NCBI RefSeq assembly: GCF_000497045.1
Contig: NW_015961981.1
Span: 374,401 to 438,400, forward strand
Direction of reading: 5' to 3'
From: Kalmanozyma brasiliensis GHG001
Taxonomy: Eukaryota; Basidiomycota; Ustilaginomycetes; Ustilaginales
Length of the DNA: 64,000 nucleotides
The notes beneath the pieces are model-generated. The model worked only from the letters and a program-made list of their open reading frames with translations, made no database searches and was not told the origin of the DNA. Within the stretch, counting starts at the first letter, position 1. Every line of letters begins with the position of its first letter. A program made the translations under genes and the position numbers. Below, in pieces: positions 29,511 to 39,974 of this stretch.

Positions 29511-31463
29511 TCAAGCCTTGGGAAGCTTGCCTTGGCCCACGAGGTAGCGGCTGATCTCGTTGTACAGCTCAATCTGATCATCGAGCGTGAGCTGAGTGAC
29601 GACGGTCTGCAGCACCGTGCCGACCGTGACGTGGTGCTCTCGGATGAGCGAAGTGTAGTAGACGTACGTGAAAAGACCCATCAGGAACTGGCAGTCGAAC
29701 CGGTCGGTGAGACCACCGTGACCGGGAATGCTGTCACCAAAGTCCTTGATGTTGAAGGCACGCTTGAAGCCACTGGCAAAGAAACCTCCGAAGGGCGCCA
29801 CCAGCGAGGCGAAGGAAGCCAATACGAGAGCGTGCAGCTGGAAAGGAGTCCAGGGCAGCGAAGAAACGCGGTGACCTACGATCGAAGATGCCAACGACGA
29901 AAGCGCAGGAGGCAGCGAAAGGTAGTGCCAGTGGAAAACAGGGTTGATCTCGCAGGTGATCTCCTTGAATGCGTTCATGCCCAGGCTGACAGCGGGGCAG
30001 ATGAAGTAGTTGTAGCGTTGGAACAAGGTGGCCCAACCGAAGGCAAACACCTCGGTGACGAAGAAGGCTCCCACAAAGCCCTCAACTGTCTTCTTGGGAC
30101 TGAGGTCGATCAATGGCGTCCTGCCGAACGTCATACCGCAGACGTAGGCAAAGACGTCATTGCAAACGACGAGGCAAGCAGGAACCCAGAGCCAGATGAG
30201 CCCCTCGAGGATGTTGTTGACCATGAAATGGCTCGAAAACACGATGAGAAGCAGCGACATGTGCACCCAGCAGAAGAGGCCGAATTGGTACTTGAGGTTG
30301 CGACGCTTGAGGTTCGAGACGAACGCCATGAAGCCAAACACGTAGAGCATGAACGAAAGGAAGCGATGGTGCCGGGCGAAGGGGATGAAGTAGGCGTCGA
30401 CAAAGACAATGTGCTTGAAGTAGTAGATGATCGACTCGCCATACAAAAAGTAGTTGGCGGCGGCAAAGAAGTACCAGCTGAGCGTCTTGCTCCAAAGCTG
30501 ATCGCGACGACGTTCGAGGCGCTTCTGAATGCGCTCCTCTTCCTCATTCTCGTCCACTTCGCTGGCGGCGGCGCTGTTGGGAGCCGACGACATGCGACTT
30601 GAACGTCCTGTGCCTCCACCGCCGCCGGTGACGGAGGGTCTGTTGGGGATGTTGAAGAGAGCTACCACCTCGCGATAGACGAGCGTCTGGCAGACCATGA
30701 CAAACAGGATGAGGTACGGATGGCCGAGGAGCACGAGACCGATGAATCCTCCGATCATGGCGAAACCGAAGAGAGTCCTGTCCCAGACCTTTTTCCAGAA
30801 TGCTTTGGAATCAGCGGAAGCATCTCCCTGACTCTGCTGCTGCTTCTGTTGCGGATTGGAGAGCTGCCTTTGCATGGGTTGGGGCTTGGCTGGCTCTGGT
30901 TGAGCCTGTCGCTGTGCGGGCTGCGATTTGTCTTTTTGGGAGGAGTCAACACCAACAGCGCTGGCTGCCTTGTCGAGAACGGACTCGAGCTTGGTCTCGG
31001 CTGCCTGTGCTAGCTTTGCAGGAGCGGAGGTCGGCTGAGCGGCTGCTTTGCCTTGCTTCGGGGCGCCAGGAGCGAAGGGAGCAGGGGGCGTGGGCACGTT
31101 ATCGCTCTGAAGACCAACCTTCTCTGCGATAGTCGAGGTGAGGGATTCATGGCCGTTGACGCCATTGGTACCGTTGCCAGTGGCTGGCTTCGCTGTGTCC
31201 TGGGCTGCAGCGCCCTTGGAAGGCGTTGGGGCGGCCTTTTCGAACTGTGCCTCCGTTTTGGCCGGCTGAGCGGCTGCCTTGTCCTTGGCAGCGGGCTTCT
31301 TGGCTTCCTTGACAGGTGAGGCTTTGGGAGCAGCGGTCTGAGCTGGCTTAGCAGGTGTCTTCTGCTGAACGACCTCTTCCTCGTCGGATTCGATCTCTTC
31401 GACCTGGAGCGCCTCGAAGGCGGTGCGGGAGGCGAAGCGGCCGCCGTTGTGGGACGAAGCCAT
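29511..31463 (-). CDS. CDS1: Phosphatidate cytidylyltransferase (CDP-diacylglycerol synthase)
   Basis: A 650-residue integral ER membrane enzyme that makes CDP-diacylglycerol from CTP and phosphatidic acid, for phosphatidylinositol and other phospholipids. The membrane domain runs from about 222 (FWKKVWDRTLFGFAM) through several spans. The family signature is complete near 562-588: SGFKRAFNIKDFGDSIPG followed by HGGLTDR, matching the S-x-x-K-R-x4-K-D pattern. The FAYVCGMTFGRTPLI and LSPKKTVEGFVGAF motifs, typical of eukaryotic CDS enzymes, precede it. The first about 220 residues are an extra Ala/Lys/Pro/Gln-rich extension beginning RFASRTAFEALQVEEIESDEEE; yeast Cds1 (457 residues) lacks this. 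A GGGGG insertion lies near 280. The start at 31463 has a good context and no intron is needed. Confidence 0.94.
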   Translation of the reverse strand: MASSHNGGRFASRTAFEALQVEEIESDEEEVVQQKTPAKPAQTAAPKASPVKEAKKPAAKDKAAAQPAKTEAQFEKAAPTPSKGAAAQDTAKPATGNGTNGVNGHESLTSTIAEKVGLQSDNVPTPPAPFAPGAPKQGKAAAQPTSAPAKLAQAAETKLESVLDKAASAVGVDSSQKDKSQPAQRQAQPEPAKPQPMQRQLSNPQQKQQQSQGDASADSKAFWKKVWDRTLFGFAMIGGFIGLVLLGHPYLILFVMVCQTLVYREVVALFNIPNRPSVTGGGGGTGRSSRMSSAPNSAAASEVDENEEEERIQKRLERRRDQLWSKTLSWYFFAAANYFLYGESIIYYFKHIVFVDAYFIPFARHHRFLSFMLYVFGFMAFVSNLKRRNLKYQFGLFCWVHMSLLLIVFSSHFMVNNILEGLIWLWVPACLVVCNDVFAYVCGMTFGRTPLIDLSPKKTVEGFVGAFFVTEVFAFGWATLFQRYNYFICPAVSLGMNAFKEITCEINPVFHWHYLSLPPALSSLASSIVGHRVSSLPWTPFQLHALVLASFASLVAPFGGFFASGFKRAFNIKDFGDSIPGHGGLTDRFDCQFLMGLFTYVYYTSLIREHHVTVGTVLQTVVTQLTLDDQIELYNEISRYLVGQGKLPKA

Positions 31464-32145
31464 GGTGATCGACTTTGAAGGCCAGCAGATGGGCTGCAGG
31501 TCGGGTCCTTTTGGATGGTCTAGATGATGGCAGCAAGCAAGGAAGATGACTTGAGAAGCGGGGGATCTGTGCGCTCAGGCGCGAGACGCAGTCTGTTGGA
31601 AGCATTGATCAGCGTCCCAGCCTTTCCTGCACCGAGAAAATGCGGAAGGCAGGCTGAGCAGGCCAGCAGAGCGGATGACTGACGAAATGAACCGTGCTCA
31701 CGTTTCTCGGAGTGGAGGACCGCACTACAAAATCAACGCTTGAACGCTCACAGGAAATCAAGTCAGTTGAAAGGGACACTTGAAAACGAGGAGTCGGCTT
31801 TTGTTTGTTCAGTCAGGGCGGCTACGCCAAGCCGCAAAGCGTGGAAGCATTTTGGTGCCGCTTTTTTGAAGATGTTACGTCCCACAAGTTGAACTTTTTG
31901 TGAAGCGTCGAGATGTAACACCCTGATTTCGGGCCAGTCGCGGGCCTGACAAGCCTTCTTGCCTTTGACTCTAGCACACGAAAGCTCACGGTGACCATTG
32001 GTTGCTCACTGTGTTGCTCGAGTGCTTCGCTCAAGCCATCGCGCTGACGCAGCTCGAAGGTCGAGCAATAAGTTAGCGAGCTTGCTTTGTGCACGCCACG
32101 CCGAGGTGGAACCCACGCATCTCGCGAAGAGTTGCGAGACATGCT

Positions 32146-32171
32146 GTTGGTGGTGGTGGTGGTGCTGCTGC
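32146..32171. repeat. Short TGG/TGC trinucleotide repeat
   Basis: A run of TGG units followed by GCTGCTGC in non-coding sequence. Confidence 0.6.
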
Positions 32172-33122
32172 GATTTCTTGTCCTCGCCGTGTTCCAACGA
32201 GAGTAAGAAAGGAGTCAGCAGTTCACATAGCAGCCTAGCACGATCTAAACAGCAGAGAGCGGGACTGAAATGGAGCTTTAGGCCCGAAACCATGTCGTCG
32301 AGACCGAAGCGAGCGAAAAGAACGCGTTTCATTGGATGCAGCGCGCCGATCCAAATGCACCTCGTGCATATGATCAGCGTGAGGGCTCAGCGTGTTGTCG
32401 CTTCTGTTGGTTGAGCGAGGGAAATGCGTTCGCCCTCTCTCGCTTGGTGGAAGTTTCAATCATACTGTAGGACCCCTGCAGCAGACACACACAGCCGCAG
32501 TGTGTACTGCCCTGTCGACCCCCTTGATCGCGCCGCTCGGGAAATTTTTGCCCTTTTGGATCTCCGCTGAACCTTACGCATCGATTGGAACCCACTTGTT
32601 GGCGGCCGGGTAGATGAGGCCACGGCTTCATTGGCTTGGTCGACCCACTGCATAACATGCCTGTTGGGAAGGGCTTGAGGCGTGGGCCATCATCGCAGCA
32701 CGCCGACGCGGAAATCCAAGGGCTTCAGATGATTTCGGCAGTAGCCGCACGCGTCCTGCGTGGTGCTGCCAAGCTGTCAAAAGTGACAGGAATTTGGTTG
32801 TCTCGATTTTGGTCCGTCAGGAGGCTCTGCAGATCAAAGAAAGCGTGAAAAATTTCTTTTCAAAGAGGAAATCTGCCAAATGCAAAGCGCTTAGCCGGAA
32901 AATTGACATCACGAGGACCCCTGATCTTCAACGCAGGAGTGCAAGACCTGGCACTTGCGGATGGAAAACACTCGTACCGCCCAGAAGTCTACGTTTTGTC
33001 GAGTCAATTGAGGCTATTTTTGACGGCATGATGAGCTCTCATAGCACTTGAAAGCAGGAATTCACTCACATATAGAGTTGTGCCATAGAACTCGGTGGAA
33101 ACGCTGAGTCTATGCCCCGATA

Positions 33123-33150
33123 AGGAAAAAAAAAGAGAAAAGAAAAAAGC
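33123..33150. repeat. A-rich homopurine tract
   Basis: A-rich purine run (A9, then GAGAAAAGAAAAAAG) in the non-coding region. A matching T-rich run lies about 390 bases to the right. Confidence 0.5.
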
Positions 33151-34200
33151 CGAGACAAAGTGGCGCTAGATCTGCTGTGCATGTGAGAGCAAATGGACCG
33201 CGACCCTTTCGCTTGAGCACCGTGTAACCTGCTCGCCTGCTGTTCCGACTCGCTTAACACTGGACATCACACAACTCTGCAATAGCACACAGTCGAGACA
33301 TCGGCAGAGGCGATGAGCAAGAGAGAAAGAGCGGATTGCACGCCGGAGCAGAGCCTCGTCGCGACGAATCGGTCGGCTCGTTCCGGCTGGGACAGTCACA
33401 GTACACCTTTTCACGCCAAAACTCTAAAAGCAATCAATCGCACTCGAGTCAGAGCTCGGCACGAAACCAGCCACGCGCTGTTCAACAGCCAGACAGACCC
33501 TTTCATCCCACTTTTTATTTTTTTTTTGTTTCCCTTTCTGGCTTGTTTTCATGCTCCCGATAGCAGTCGCTGCACCTGGCCCCTTACAGCTGAAGAGCGC
33601 TGTTGTCTGGTTGTGTACCGTCAAATGCTCGACCGATGAGCAGACTCGCTCGGATCCCTCCCCTGCTGGCTTCTTGTTGCACTGCGTGACTGTTGTCAGT
33701 ACGCGCTCCGAGGGCCATGAGATTCGAACGCGGCACGAAGCCCCTTTCAATCTCGGGCCATCACGAGACAGAACCAAAGCCACAAGCTCTTCGCTCGAGT
33801 CTCGCTTGGCATGGTGCGCTTCCTACACGAGAGTCGACGGCGCTACTCCGTGGGTGACCTTGTCCTCTGCCGCTTGGCTGGCCTATCACAACTCGCCTTG
33901 GCTGCTTTCATTTAGACGCTCAACGCACCCATGCACCCACGCACTTTTCCGACATGCACACACGCTTGCCCTCCTGCACCTCGCCCACCGCAAAAGTTTG
34001 CAGCTGTAAGCTCTTGCCCACCAACCTACAATTGGCGTGCCAGCGCGCGCATAGTCCATATTGAACCGAAAGGGGGACTAAGCACTCCTGTGTGACTGTG
34101 ACTAGACACACAAGGAAAGCCAGCGAAGTGAACGGAAACAGGCCCCCTTTCCGCACTTGTCCCATCTGGCCGCTCAGCTGAGTTCCTTTGTCCGCTCGCC

Positions 34201-34208
34201 TTTATATA
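34201..34208 (+). promoter_or_regulatory. TATA box of the Ala/Glu-rich protein gene
   Basis: TTTATATA about 135 bases before the ATG at 34341. It is followed by a C/T-rich leader and a CCA/CAC repeat (34288-34325), as in highly expressed fungal genes. Confidence 0.6.
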
Positions 34209-34340
34209 CTTGGCTGAGCTTCCTTTGGCCTCTTCTCCTCTTGCACTCACACATCCTATCTCTATCGCGATCCCATCTTCCTTCGCATCCACCACCACCA
34301 CCACCGCTGCCACCACCACCACCGCACTACCATAATCACC

Positions 34341-35345
34341 ATGTCTGCTGCTCCCGAGACCACCCCCGCCGCCGTCGCTCCCGTCGAGGAGATTGCCGCT
34401 CCCGTCGCCGCCGAGCAGACCCCTGTCACCACTGAGGCTGCTGCTGCCCCTGTCACTGAGGCTGCTGCTCCCGCTGAGGAGGCTGTAAGTACAATGTTGC
34501 GCAACACTTTGAGCAGCGTCGAATGAAAGCGCTGACCATCCCGCATCCGCATCGATACCTCGTCTGTCTCTCGACATCGACAGGCTGCCCCAGCTACCGT
34601 AGAGGAGGCTGCTGTCGCCGAGCCTGCCGTTGCGATCGGAGAGACCGCCACCGAGGCTCCTGCCACTGCTGCTGCCGTCGAGGAGGCCAAGCCCGAAGAG
34701 GCTGCCGCTGCCACTGACGACGCCGCTGCTGCCAAGGAGGCTGCCCCCAAGAAGGAGAAGCGTCAGTCGTTCCTCAACAAGATCATTGGCGCCATCAAGG
34801 AAAAGACCGCCAAGAAGGAGAAGCCCGCCGTCGCCAAGGAGGAGGCCACCACTGAGGAGGCCGCTGTCGCCGCTCCTGCTGAGGCCGAGTCCACCGAAGC
34901 TGCTGCTGCTCCCGCCATCCCTGAGGAGACCATTGCTGCTGCCCCCGCCGTCGAGGAGACGGCCGCTGCGCCTGCTGCCGTCGAGGAGGTCGCTCCCGCC
35001 ACCGAGGAGGCTGCTGCTCCCGCTGCTGCCACTGAGGAGGCCAAGGAGGTCAAGATCGACGAGGCTGCTAAGGCTGACGCTCCCGCTCCCGATGTCGCCG
35101 CTCAGAAGATCAAGATTGGTCGTCGTCTGAGCGGCAAGTTCGGCGCTCTCTTCCACAAGCAGCCCAAGAAGACCGAGGAGGCCTCTGCCGCCACCGAGGA
35201 GCCCGCCGTCGCTGCTGAGGAGTCGGAGACTGCCGCCATCAACGAGAAGGTCCCCGAGGAGGTCGTCGCCGCCCCTGCTCCCGTCGCTCCCGTCGTCGTC
35301 GAGGAGGCTCCCAAGCCGGTTGCCCCTGTCGCTGCCGCCGCCTAA
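34341..35345 (+). CDS. Ala/Glu/Val/Pro-rich acidic protein of unknown function (two exons)
   Basis: Spliced gene: exon 1 34341-34484, intron 34485-34583 (GTAAGT...ACAG), exon 2 34584-35345. It encodes 301 residues. Both exon joins fall between codons (GAG GAG GCT / GCT GCC). The protein is almost entirely Ala, Glu, Val and Pro, with two basic islands: KKEKRQSFLNKIIGAIKEK (about 103-121) and KIGRRLSGKFGALFHKQP (about 225-242). Each has an Arg-x-Ser site suited to a cAMP-dependent kinase and a short amphipathic helix. There is no signal peptide or membrane span. Codons end almost always in C or G (GCC, GAG, AAG), much more so than in neighbouring genes, implying high expression; the TATA box and CT-rich leader agree. 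A large frame on the opposite strand (34026-35471) is only its shadow. I do not recognise a family. Confidence 0.82.
34485..34583 (+). other. Intron of the Ala/Glu-rich protein gene
   Basis: A 99-base intron with donor GTAAGT and acceptor GACAG. A branch-like GCTGACC lies near 34531. In-frame stops inside it and perfect continuation of the Ala/Glu-rich composition across the join support it. Confidence 0.88.
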
Positions 35346-36085
35346 GCTCGCCCACCCTCGTTCATCTCTCTCTCTGCTTTCCGGATTCTTTTGCATGCTT
35401 CTCTCCGTCTTCTCGGTCCGCGGCTCTGTTGATTCTTCTCTTGTCTTTCCTCGCTCCGTGTCGCATCTCACGCTTCACGGTGCTCGGCTATACCCCTCGA
35501 ATTCGACAAGGTTCGACCATGCACCATGATTCCCCTGACTCGCGCTTAGCGACATACCACCCGCAAACCCTCACATAATAGATGGTCCTCTGCTCTCGTA
35601 GTGGACCCCGCCTCTCGGTCACGCCCCCACGATATCCTTTGTACCTATTCACCCGTCCTTCTCGCACACGTGTCCTTCGGGCCTCGCGTTGAATGTCAAA
35701 TGTTGTCGTGATGCTGCGATTGCGTTTGCTTGAGTGTGTGAGGGCGATTGTTCTCAGTTGACATGTTCTGGAGGATCAAGGACGAGCTCACGGTCTTCCT
35801 GATCAACTTGACCGCGAGAGAGCATGAGAGACAAGACACGAGAAACAGCGGCAGCGAGGCCATGGCTGAAGCAGGGTCCAATGCTGACCTTTGCGACTCA
35901 GACTGACGGAGACTTCGTCACAACGCACACCCATGGCAATTGTCAAGAGTACAAGTATAAATTGTTGACGTATCAAGAGGCCAAGAGAGAGAGAGAGGGA
36001 GAAGAGGGACGGTGAAGCACCGAGAGAGGGAGAGCCCTGGTGAAGAAGAATGATTGGGGAGAGATGTCTATCCAGCTGGGAGGAA
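35346..36085. other. Convergent intergenic region between the Ala/Glu-rich and forkhead genes
   Basis: About 740 bases between two stop codons of convergent genes, holding both 3' untranslated regions. A GAGA-rich purine tract lies at 35980-36035. No supported gene. Confidence 0.5.
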
Positions 36086-38014
36086 TCACGCTCCGTCCTG
36101 GGGCGGTGGGAGCTGGAAATCGCCCAGGTCAGCGCCACTGGTCCGCCTCTTGCGCGATCCTTCGCCGCCGAGCTGCCCGAGTGCGGACCCGCCATCGTTC
36201 GCATCGTTGGTCGGCTGCACCAGCGGCGTGAAGGAGAACCACGTCGAGTCGGCCGGTGAGGGACCCTCTAGTCCGTTCCCTGGAAAAGGGCTCGAGGCGG
36301 GGAAGCTCCCGCTGTAACCGCTCGCCATGCCAGACGTCGTATTGCTGTTGCTCGGCTGCGAAGGTTGGGGCTGCGGCGTCGCTCGCTGTGACGCTGACTG
36401 CTGTGACTGCGACTGCGACTGTGGCGTTTGTTGCGAAGACGTGCCCGGATTCTGGTTGAGACCGCGCTGCTGTTGCCCCGACATCTGGTTTCCCTGTTGG
36501 AGGTTGGCATACAGGTTACTGCCAAAGTTCGGATACGCGTTGTTGCTTGGCTGCCCTGGCTGACCCTGCTGCCCAGCCCCTTGCTGCTGTTGCTGTTGCT
36601 GCTGCTGAAGCAACGTGTATGCTCCAGGAATGCTACCGCCAAACGGATGACTGCTCTGCTCCATCTGGTACGCACCCATGCCCATGTTGACCTGCCCGTT
36701 GTTGGTGCTGTTCGCAGCGGCGAATGCATTCGCATCAAAGCCGGGGATGCCGGCAAAGATGGCCGAGTAGTCGTTGTTGCCAAAGTTGGCAAAGCTGGCC
36801 AAGTTGGCTGCGGACAGATCCTGCCCTTGCGCGGGGAACGGCATCGACTGCGGCCCACCGAGGTGAGGCACACTCTGCGCATTTCCCAACGGCTGTGGCC
36901 CGTTGGGTTGAAGGAAAGCCAGATTGGCAAAGCTCTGCGTGGCCATGCTGGCTTGCGCGTTCTGCGCCTGGTCCTGCATCGACTGCGTGTTCGGCTGCTG
37001 CCCGCCCAGGCTCAGATTCGTATCGTCGCCGCCCAGGCCCAGGTTGCTGGGCAACGCACTGTTCTGGGAGAGCGCACCAACCATGGGCAGCGACTCGCCA
37101 AAGTTGAAGTTGTTGGCGAGCGGACTGCCGTAGCTGTGGGCTGCCTGGGCGAGACCGATGCCGAGCGGTGATGTTCGCTGGCTGTGGTTCTGATGGGCAT
37201 GCGAATTCTGGACGAGGTAGGGTGGGTTGGTGGTGTGAGACGAGGTGCCAAACTTGGAGCTGACGGTTCGAACGGGCGAGCCGTGGATGCTGCTCGGCCC
37301 TGCACTGCCTGCACGGCTATGTGCGTTGTTCTTGACTACATTGGCTACTCGACCTGTCTTCCAAGCCTCCTGTGCTTCCGGGCTGAGGGTCCACCAGCTA
37401 CCCTTGCCAGCAGCACTGCTGGGTCTCGGGACTTTGACGAAGAGGTTGCCTTTGATGGAGAGGGTCGACTTGATACGGTTCTTGACACGAGCTTCCCAAT
37501 CTTTGCCAAAGGCCCACTCGCGGATCTCTGGGAACTTGGAGCACATGCCCTCGAAGAGGTCTTGGATGACGAGACGACCGCTCTCGCTCTCTGCGATGGT
37601 CTGGCAGATCATCTCGCTCCAGTTGAGACGCTTGCCCGTGATGGCGCTGGCAGCTACGCGGGAGTTGCCTCCAGGCGTTGAGGTGCCTGTGCCTGGAAGG
37701 CGGCGCGGAGTGGCACCGGGCGAAGAAGCAGCCGAGTTGGGCAGGCTGATCGAGTAGTCGGAGAGCGCGGAGCTGAGAGCGTGCGGATGAAGGTGGGCGG
37801 GAAGAGCAGCAGTGCCTCCGGTGGCAGCATACTGCGAGAGCTGAGCATTGGCGTATGCGAGTGCCGAGGCGGTGTAGGCGCCTGAGGGCGAAGCTGGGGC
37901 GGTCAAGGAAGTTCCGACGATGTTATGTGGGTACTGATTGTTGACACCGCGGCCCAGAGCGGGACTGTTGGCGCCAGAGCCTTGATAGGAGGCCATGGTG
38001 GCGTTCATGTCCAT
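36086..38014 (-). CDS. Forkhead-domain transcription factor
   Basis: A 642-residue nuclear factor. I place the start at the ATG at 38014 (MDMNATMAS); the frame is open two codons upstream. The DNA-binding domain is at about 129-215: LNWSEMICQTIAES, LVIQDLFEGMCSKFPEIREW, then WEARVKNRIKSTLSIKGNLF with VKVPRP, and GKGSWWTLSPEAQ. The order helix 1, helix 2, helix 3 (KNRIKSTLS in the recognition position, where many forkheads have NSIRHNLS) and wing GKGSWW is typical of a divergent forkhead. The rest is Gln/Asn/Ser/Pro-rich, with a polyglutamine run (about 475-485) and many NFG/NLG-like segments, as in activation domains. Ustilago maydis has a virulence-related forkhead factor, Fox1. This could be its orthologue, but I cannot prove that. 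Confidence 0.85.
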   Translation of the reverse strand: MDMNATMASYQGSGANSPALGRGVNNQYPHNIVGTSLTAPASPSGAYTASALAYANAQLSQYAATGGTAALPAHLHPHALSSALSDYSISLPNSAASSPGATPRRLPGTGTSTPGGNSRVAASAITGKRLNWSEMICQTIAESESGRLVIQDLFEGMCSKFPEIREWAFGKDWEARVKNRIKSTLSIKGNLFVKVPRPSSAAGKGSWWTLSPEAQEAWKTGRVANVVKNNAHSRAGSAGPSSIHGSPVRTVSSKFGTSSHTTNPPYLVQNSHAHQNHSQRTSPLGIGLAQAAHSYGSPLANNFNFGESLPMVGALSQNSALPSNLGLGGDDTNLSLGGQQPNTQSMQDQAQNAQASMATQSFANLAFLQPNGPQPLGNAQSVPHLGGPQSMPFPAQGQDLSAANLASFANFGNNDYSAIFAGIPGFDANAFAAANSTNNGQVNMGMGAYQMEQSSHPFGGSIPGAYTLLQQQQQQQQQGAGQQGQPGQPSNNAYPNFGSNLYANLQQGNQMSGQQQRGLNQNPGTSSQQTPQSQSQSQQSASQRATPQPQPSQPSNSNTTSGMASGYSGSFPASSPFPGNGLEGPSPADSTWFSFTPLVQPTNDANDGGSALGQLGGEGSRKRRTSGADLGDFQLPPPQDGA

Positions 38015-38882
38015 CTCCACTGCTCTCGGTACTGGGCCGAGTTGAGTTCAGACAGCGGTGGGGTCGCCGAGTGAGCAGAATGGTGCGACAGGGACAGAAA
38101 AGCGCGTGTGATGCGGATGTTCAGCTTGTCGTGTCGCGTGTGCGCTATCGGTGCAGAAGTCAAGGATGAGCCGATTCGTGTTGCTGACCGTGAAGGCTGA
38201 CGATCCGCTCAAAGCTTTGAGTATCGAGTCGTCCTGATAGAGCAAAGAGTGACAGCCACTTTGTGATCAGTTTGAGGAAACCGGGTTGCGTTCGATAGCT
38301 CTGTGACAGTGCTGATGTCGATGGTGTGCAGCTAGAAAGAGTCGGTAGACAGAGCGATCAGGTGACGCGGCGAGTAAAGATACACTTTGGTGGAGCGGCT
38401 CTGTAGATAAGAGCTTTGAAGGTGACACCCGAAATGAAGGGGCGATGCTCGGTGAAGAATCGAAAAGGAAGCCGAAGTATCGGAAGGGATCCGAATCGAA
38501 CAGTGGATGGTGACGAGAAGGAAGCGACCGAGTGGACAATGGATAGGGTGGGTGATCGTGACAAGCGCGGATGCGAAGAGAATGGCGGGAATCACGCAGA
38601 AAGCCAAGGCTAAGGCCAAGGCGGCCCACTCAGGGACAGTCGCGGGGAGAGGCGATCGCCTTGAGTGGACCGTGAGCCAAAAAGGGACGACTCAGAGCCG
38701 AGAACGCTCGCTCACCCAAGACGCGGGGATAGAGCCCAGACAGTACTCCGACTGCAGTCACGATGATAGTCACCACAGTTGGGCCGCTTTTCGCTCAGCT
38801 CGTGTGGAGCTTTCGCGCTTTTCGCCTCCGCCCACGCCTCAGCGGGTTTCGCCTCTTCATTCGTGACCTTCTAGTATGCCGC
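38015..38882. other. Intergenic: forkhead gene promoter and leader
   Basis: About 870 bases upstream of the forkhead gene. Several short overlapping frames without motifs. I see no RNA gene or repeat. Confidence 0.4.
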
Positions 38883-39953
38883 ATGGCAAGGATGCAGCAG
38901 ACCAAGCAGACCAAAGGTCGGAGGAGCGCAGGCACTCATATGCAGCCCAACGACGCATCCAGTGGGGTCTCGCGATGCACGAACTGCCTCTTGAAACGGG
39001 CTGTCGTGTCACTATCGGCGGATGGTGAGTCAAGCGCTCGAAGCCCGTCATCGCCCCAGAGCGGCAGTTCCCGATTCAAAGGCAATGGAAAAGGTCAGCC
39101 TGCATTCAACTTGATACAAATTGAGACATCTTCTTATTCAAAAATACAAAACGAGCTGCAGCGGCTCACTAGATCGTTGTGAGGCTGCATTCTCTTTCAG
39201 CAGATCAGATTGAATTGGGCTTTCGAGACTTTCAAGACCACAGCTCACGCTTTCAGGCTGAGCCAGGCACGCTTCGAGAGCGCCATGTAGCAGTGACAGC
39301 TTCGAGCTACAGCACAGCTGCGAGCTGGACCATTGGGTTCCTGCTTGTCCCTTTGCATTGGAAGACAGTCTGCTGCGGTGGGCCACTTACCATGCTTTGT
39401 AAAAGATCATGGACATGTCTAGTCAGTCCCAGCGGACGGGAAAGGCTGTTGCAGAACTGGAGTTGGAGAGCTACATACTACTCCAGCACTCACTGGACGA
39501 GCTGCAGACCAGCTGCCATATTCCGCGCAGAAGGCCCCCTGGTCTTCCTATGAGCAGGGATGTAACATCGGATGATGGTGGGTCCGCTGCGCCTTTTGTG
39601 GAGGTGACGTCGCCTTTTTAGCCGCTTTCCGAGGAAGAAACTCAGTTTTTGCTCGGATGCTTCAAGAACTACAGTAGGACCCTGATGCAAACCATCCTCG
39701 CTCTCGCATGCTCTTTGACCTTTCTACCAGCACAACATCAAAAAACACCTGCATCCTTGTTCCAAAACGCGGCAGAAAGCGAGCGCGAAGCAGACGACAC
39801 CCGCAGTGGAAGCTCGCCGACATTTCCCTTCTTCGGCAAGCTCCGTCCTTGGCGCCCACGCAAGTATCGCGTTCGATCCTGCGCTCGGTCGGCGGTTCCG
39901 GGACCATACCATCCCATGCGATCGAGCTTATGAGACAGCTGAGTGATCTCTGA
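38883..39953 (+). other. Possible unannotated multi-exon gene (function unknown)
   Basis: Three adjacent open stretches on the plus strand look more like exons than chance. An ATG at 38883 opens MARMQQTKQTKGRRSAG and runs to a perfect GTGAGT donor at 39025. An acceptor CTTTCAG ending at 39200 continues in phase with QIELGFRDFQDHSSRFQ. A further stretch (39409-39609) reads AVAELELESYILLQHSLDEL. An in-frame TAG at 39619 directly follows a pyrimidine-rich CCTTTTTAG that could be an acceptor, and the frame then continues with LSEEETQFLLGCF. Another good acceptor (TGACCTTTCTACCAG) ends at 39730. I cannot settle the full exon chain or the reading frame of the last exon. The alternative is a decayed gene or chance in GC-rich DNA. 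Confidence 0.3.
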
Positions 39954-39974
39954 CAGCATCGGCGGGCGTCAGGG

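Larger units (their letters stand above)
31464..34340. other. Long divergent intergenic region between CDS1 and the Ala/Glu-rich protein gene
   Basis: About 2.9 kb without a supported gene. It holds the CDS1 promoter (left) and the promoter and leader of the Ala/Glu-rich gene (right, with a TATA box at 34201). A TGG repeat lies at 32146-32171, an A-rich purine tract at 33123-33150 and a T-rich tract at 33513-33532. Many frames of 60-150 codons are open on both strands but overlap and carry no motif. I found no tRNA, 5S rRNA or U6 consensus. Confidence 0.5.

Noticed and set aside
29532..30602. 356-codon plus-strand frame inside CDS1
   Set aside because: Opposite-strand shadow of a gene with a full enzyme signature; no domain of its own.
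33715..33790. B-box-like GTTCGAATC on the minus strand
   Set aside because: The flanking bases do not form a T stem, and no D or anticodon arm precedes it.
34026..35471. 481-codon minus-strand frame opposite the Ala/Glu-rich gene
   Set aside because: It is the reverse-frame shadow of GC-rich biased codons (GCC/GAG) and gives Ser/Gly/Leu repeats. The plus-strand gene has a start, an intron and a promoter.
38883..39953. Histone H3 or CENP-A/CENP-T-like gene
   Set aside because: Only a vague likeness in the first ten residues and in a short C-terminal helix. The histone-fold helices are not present before the next gene.
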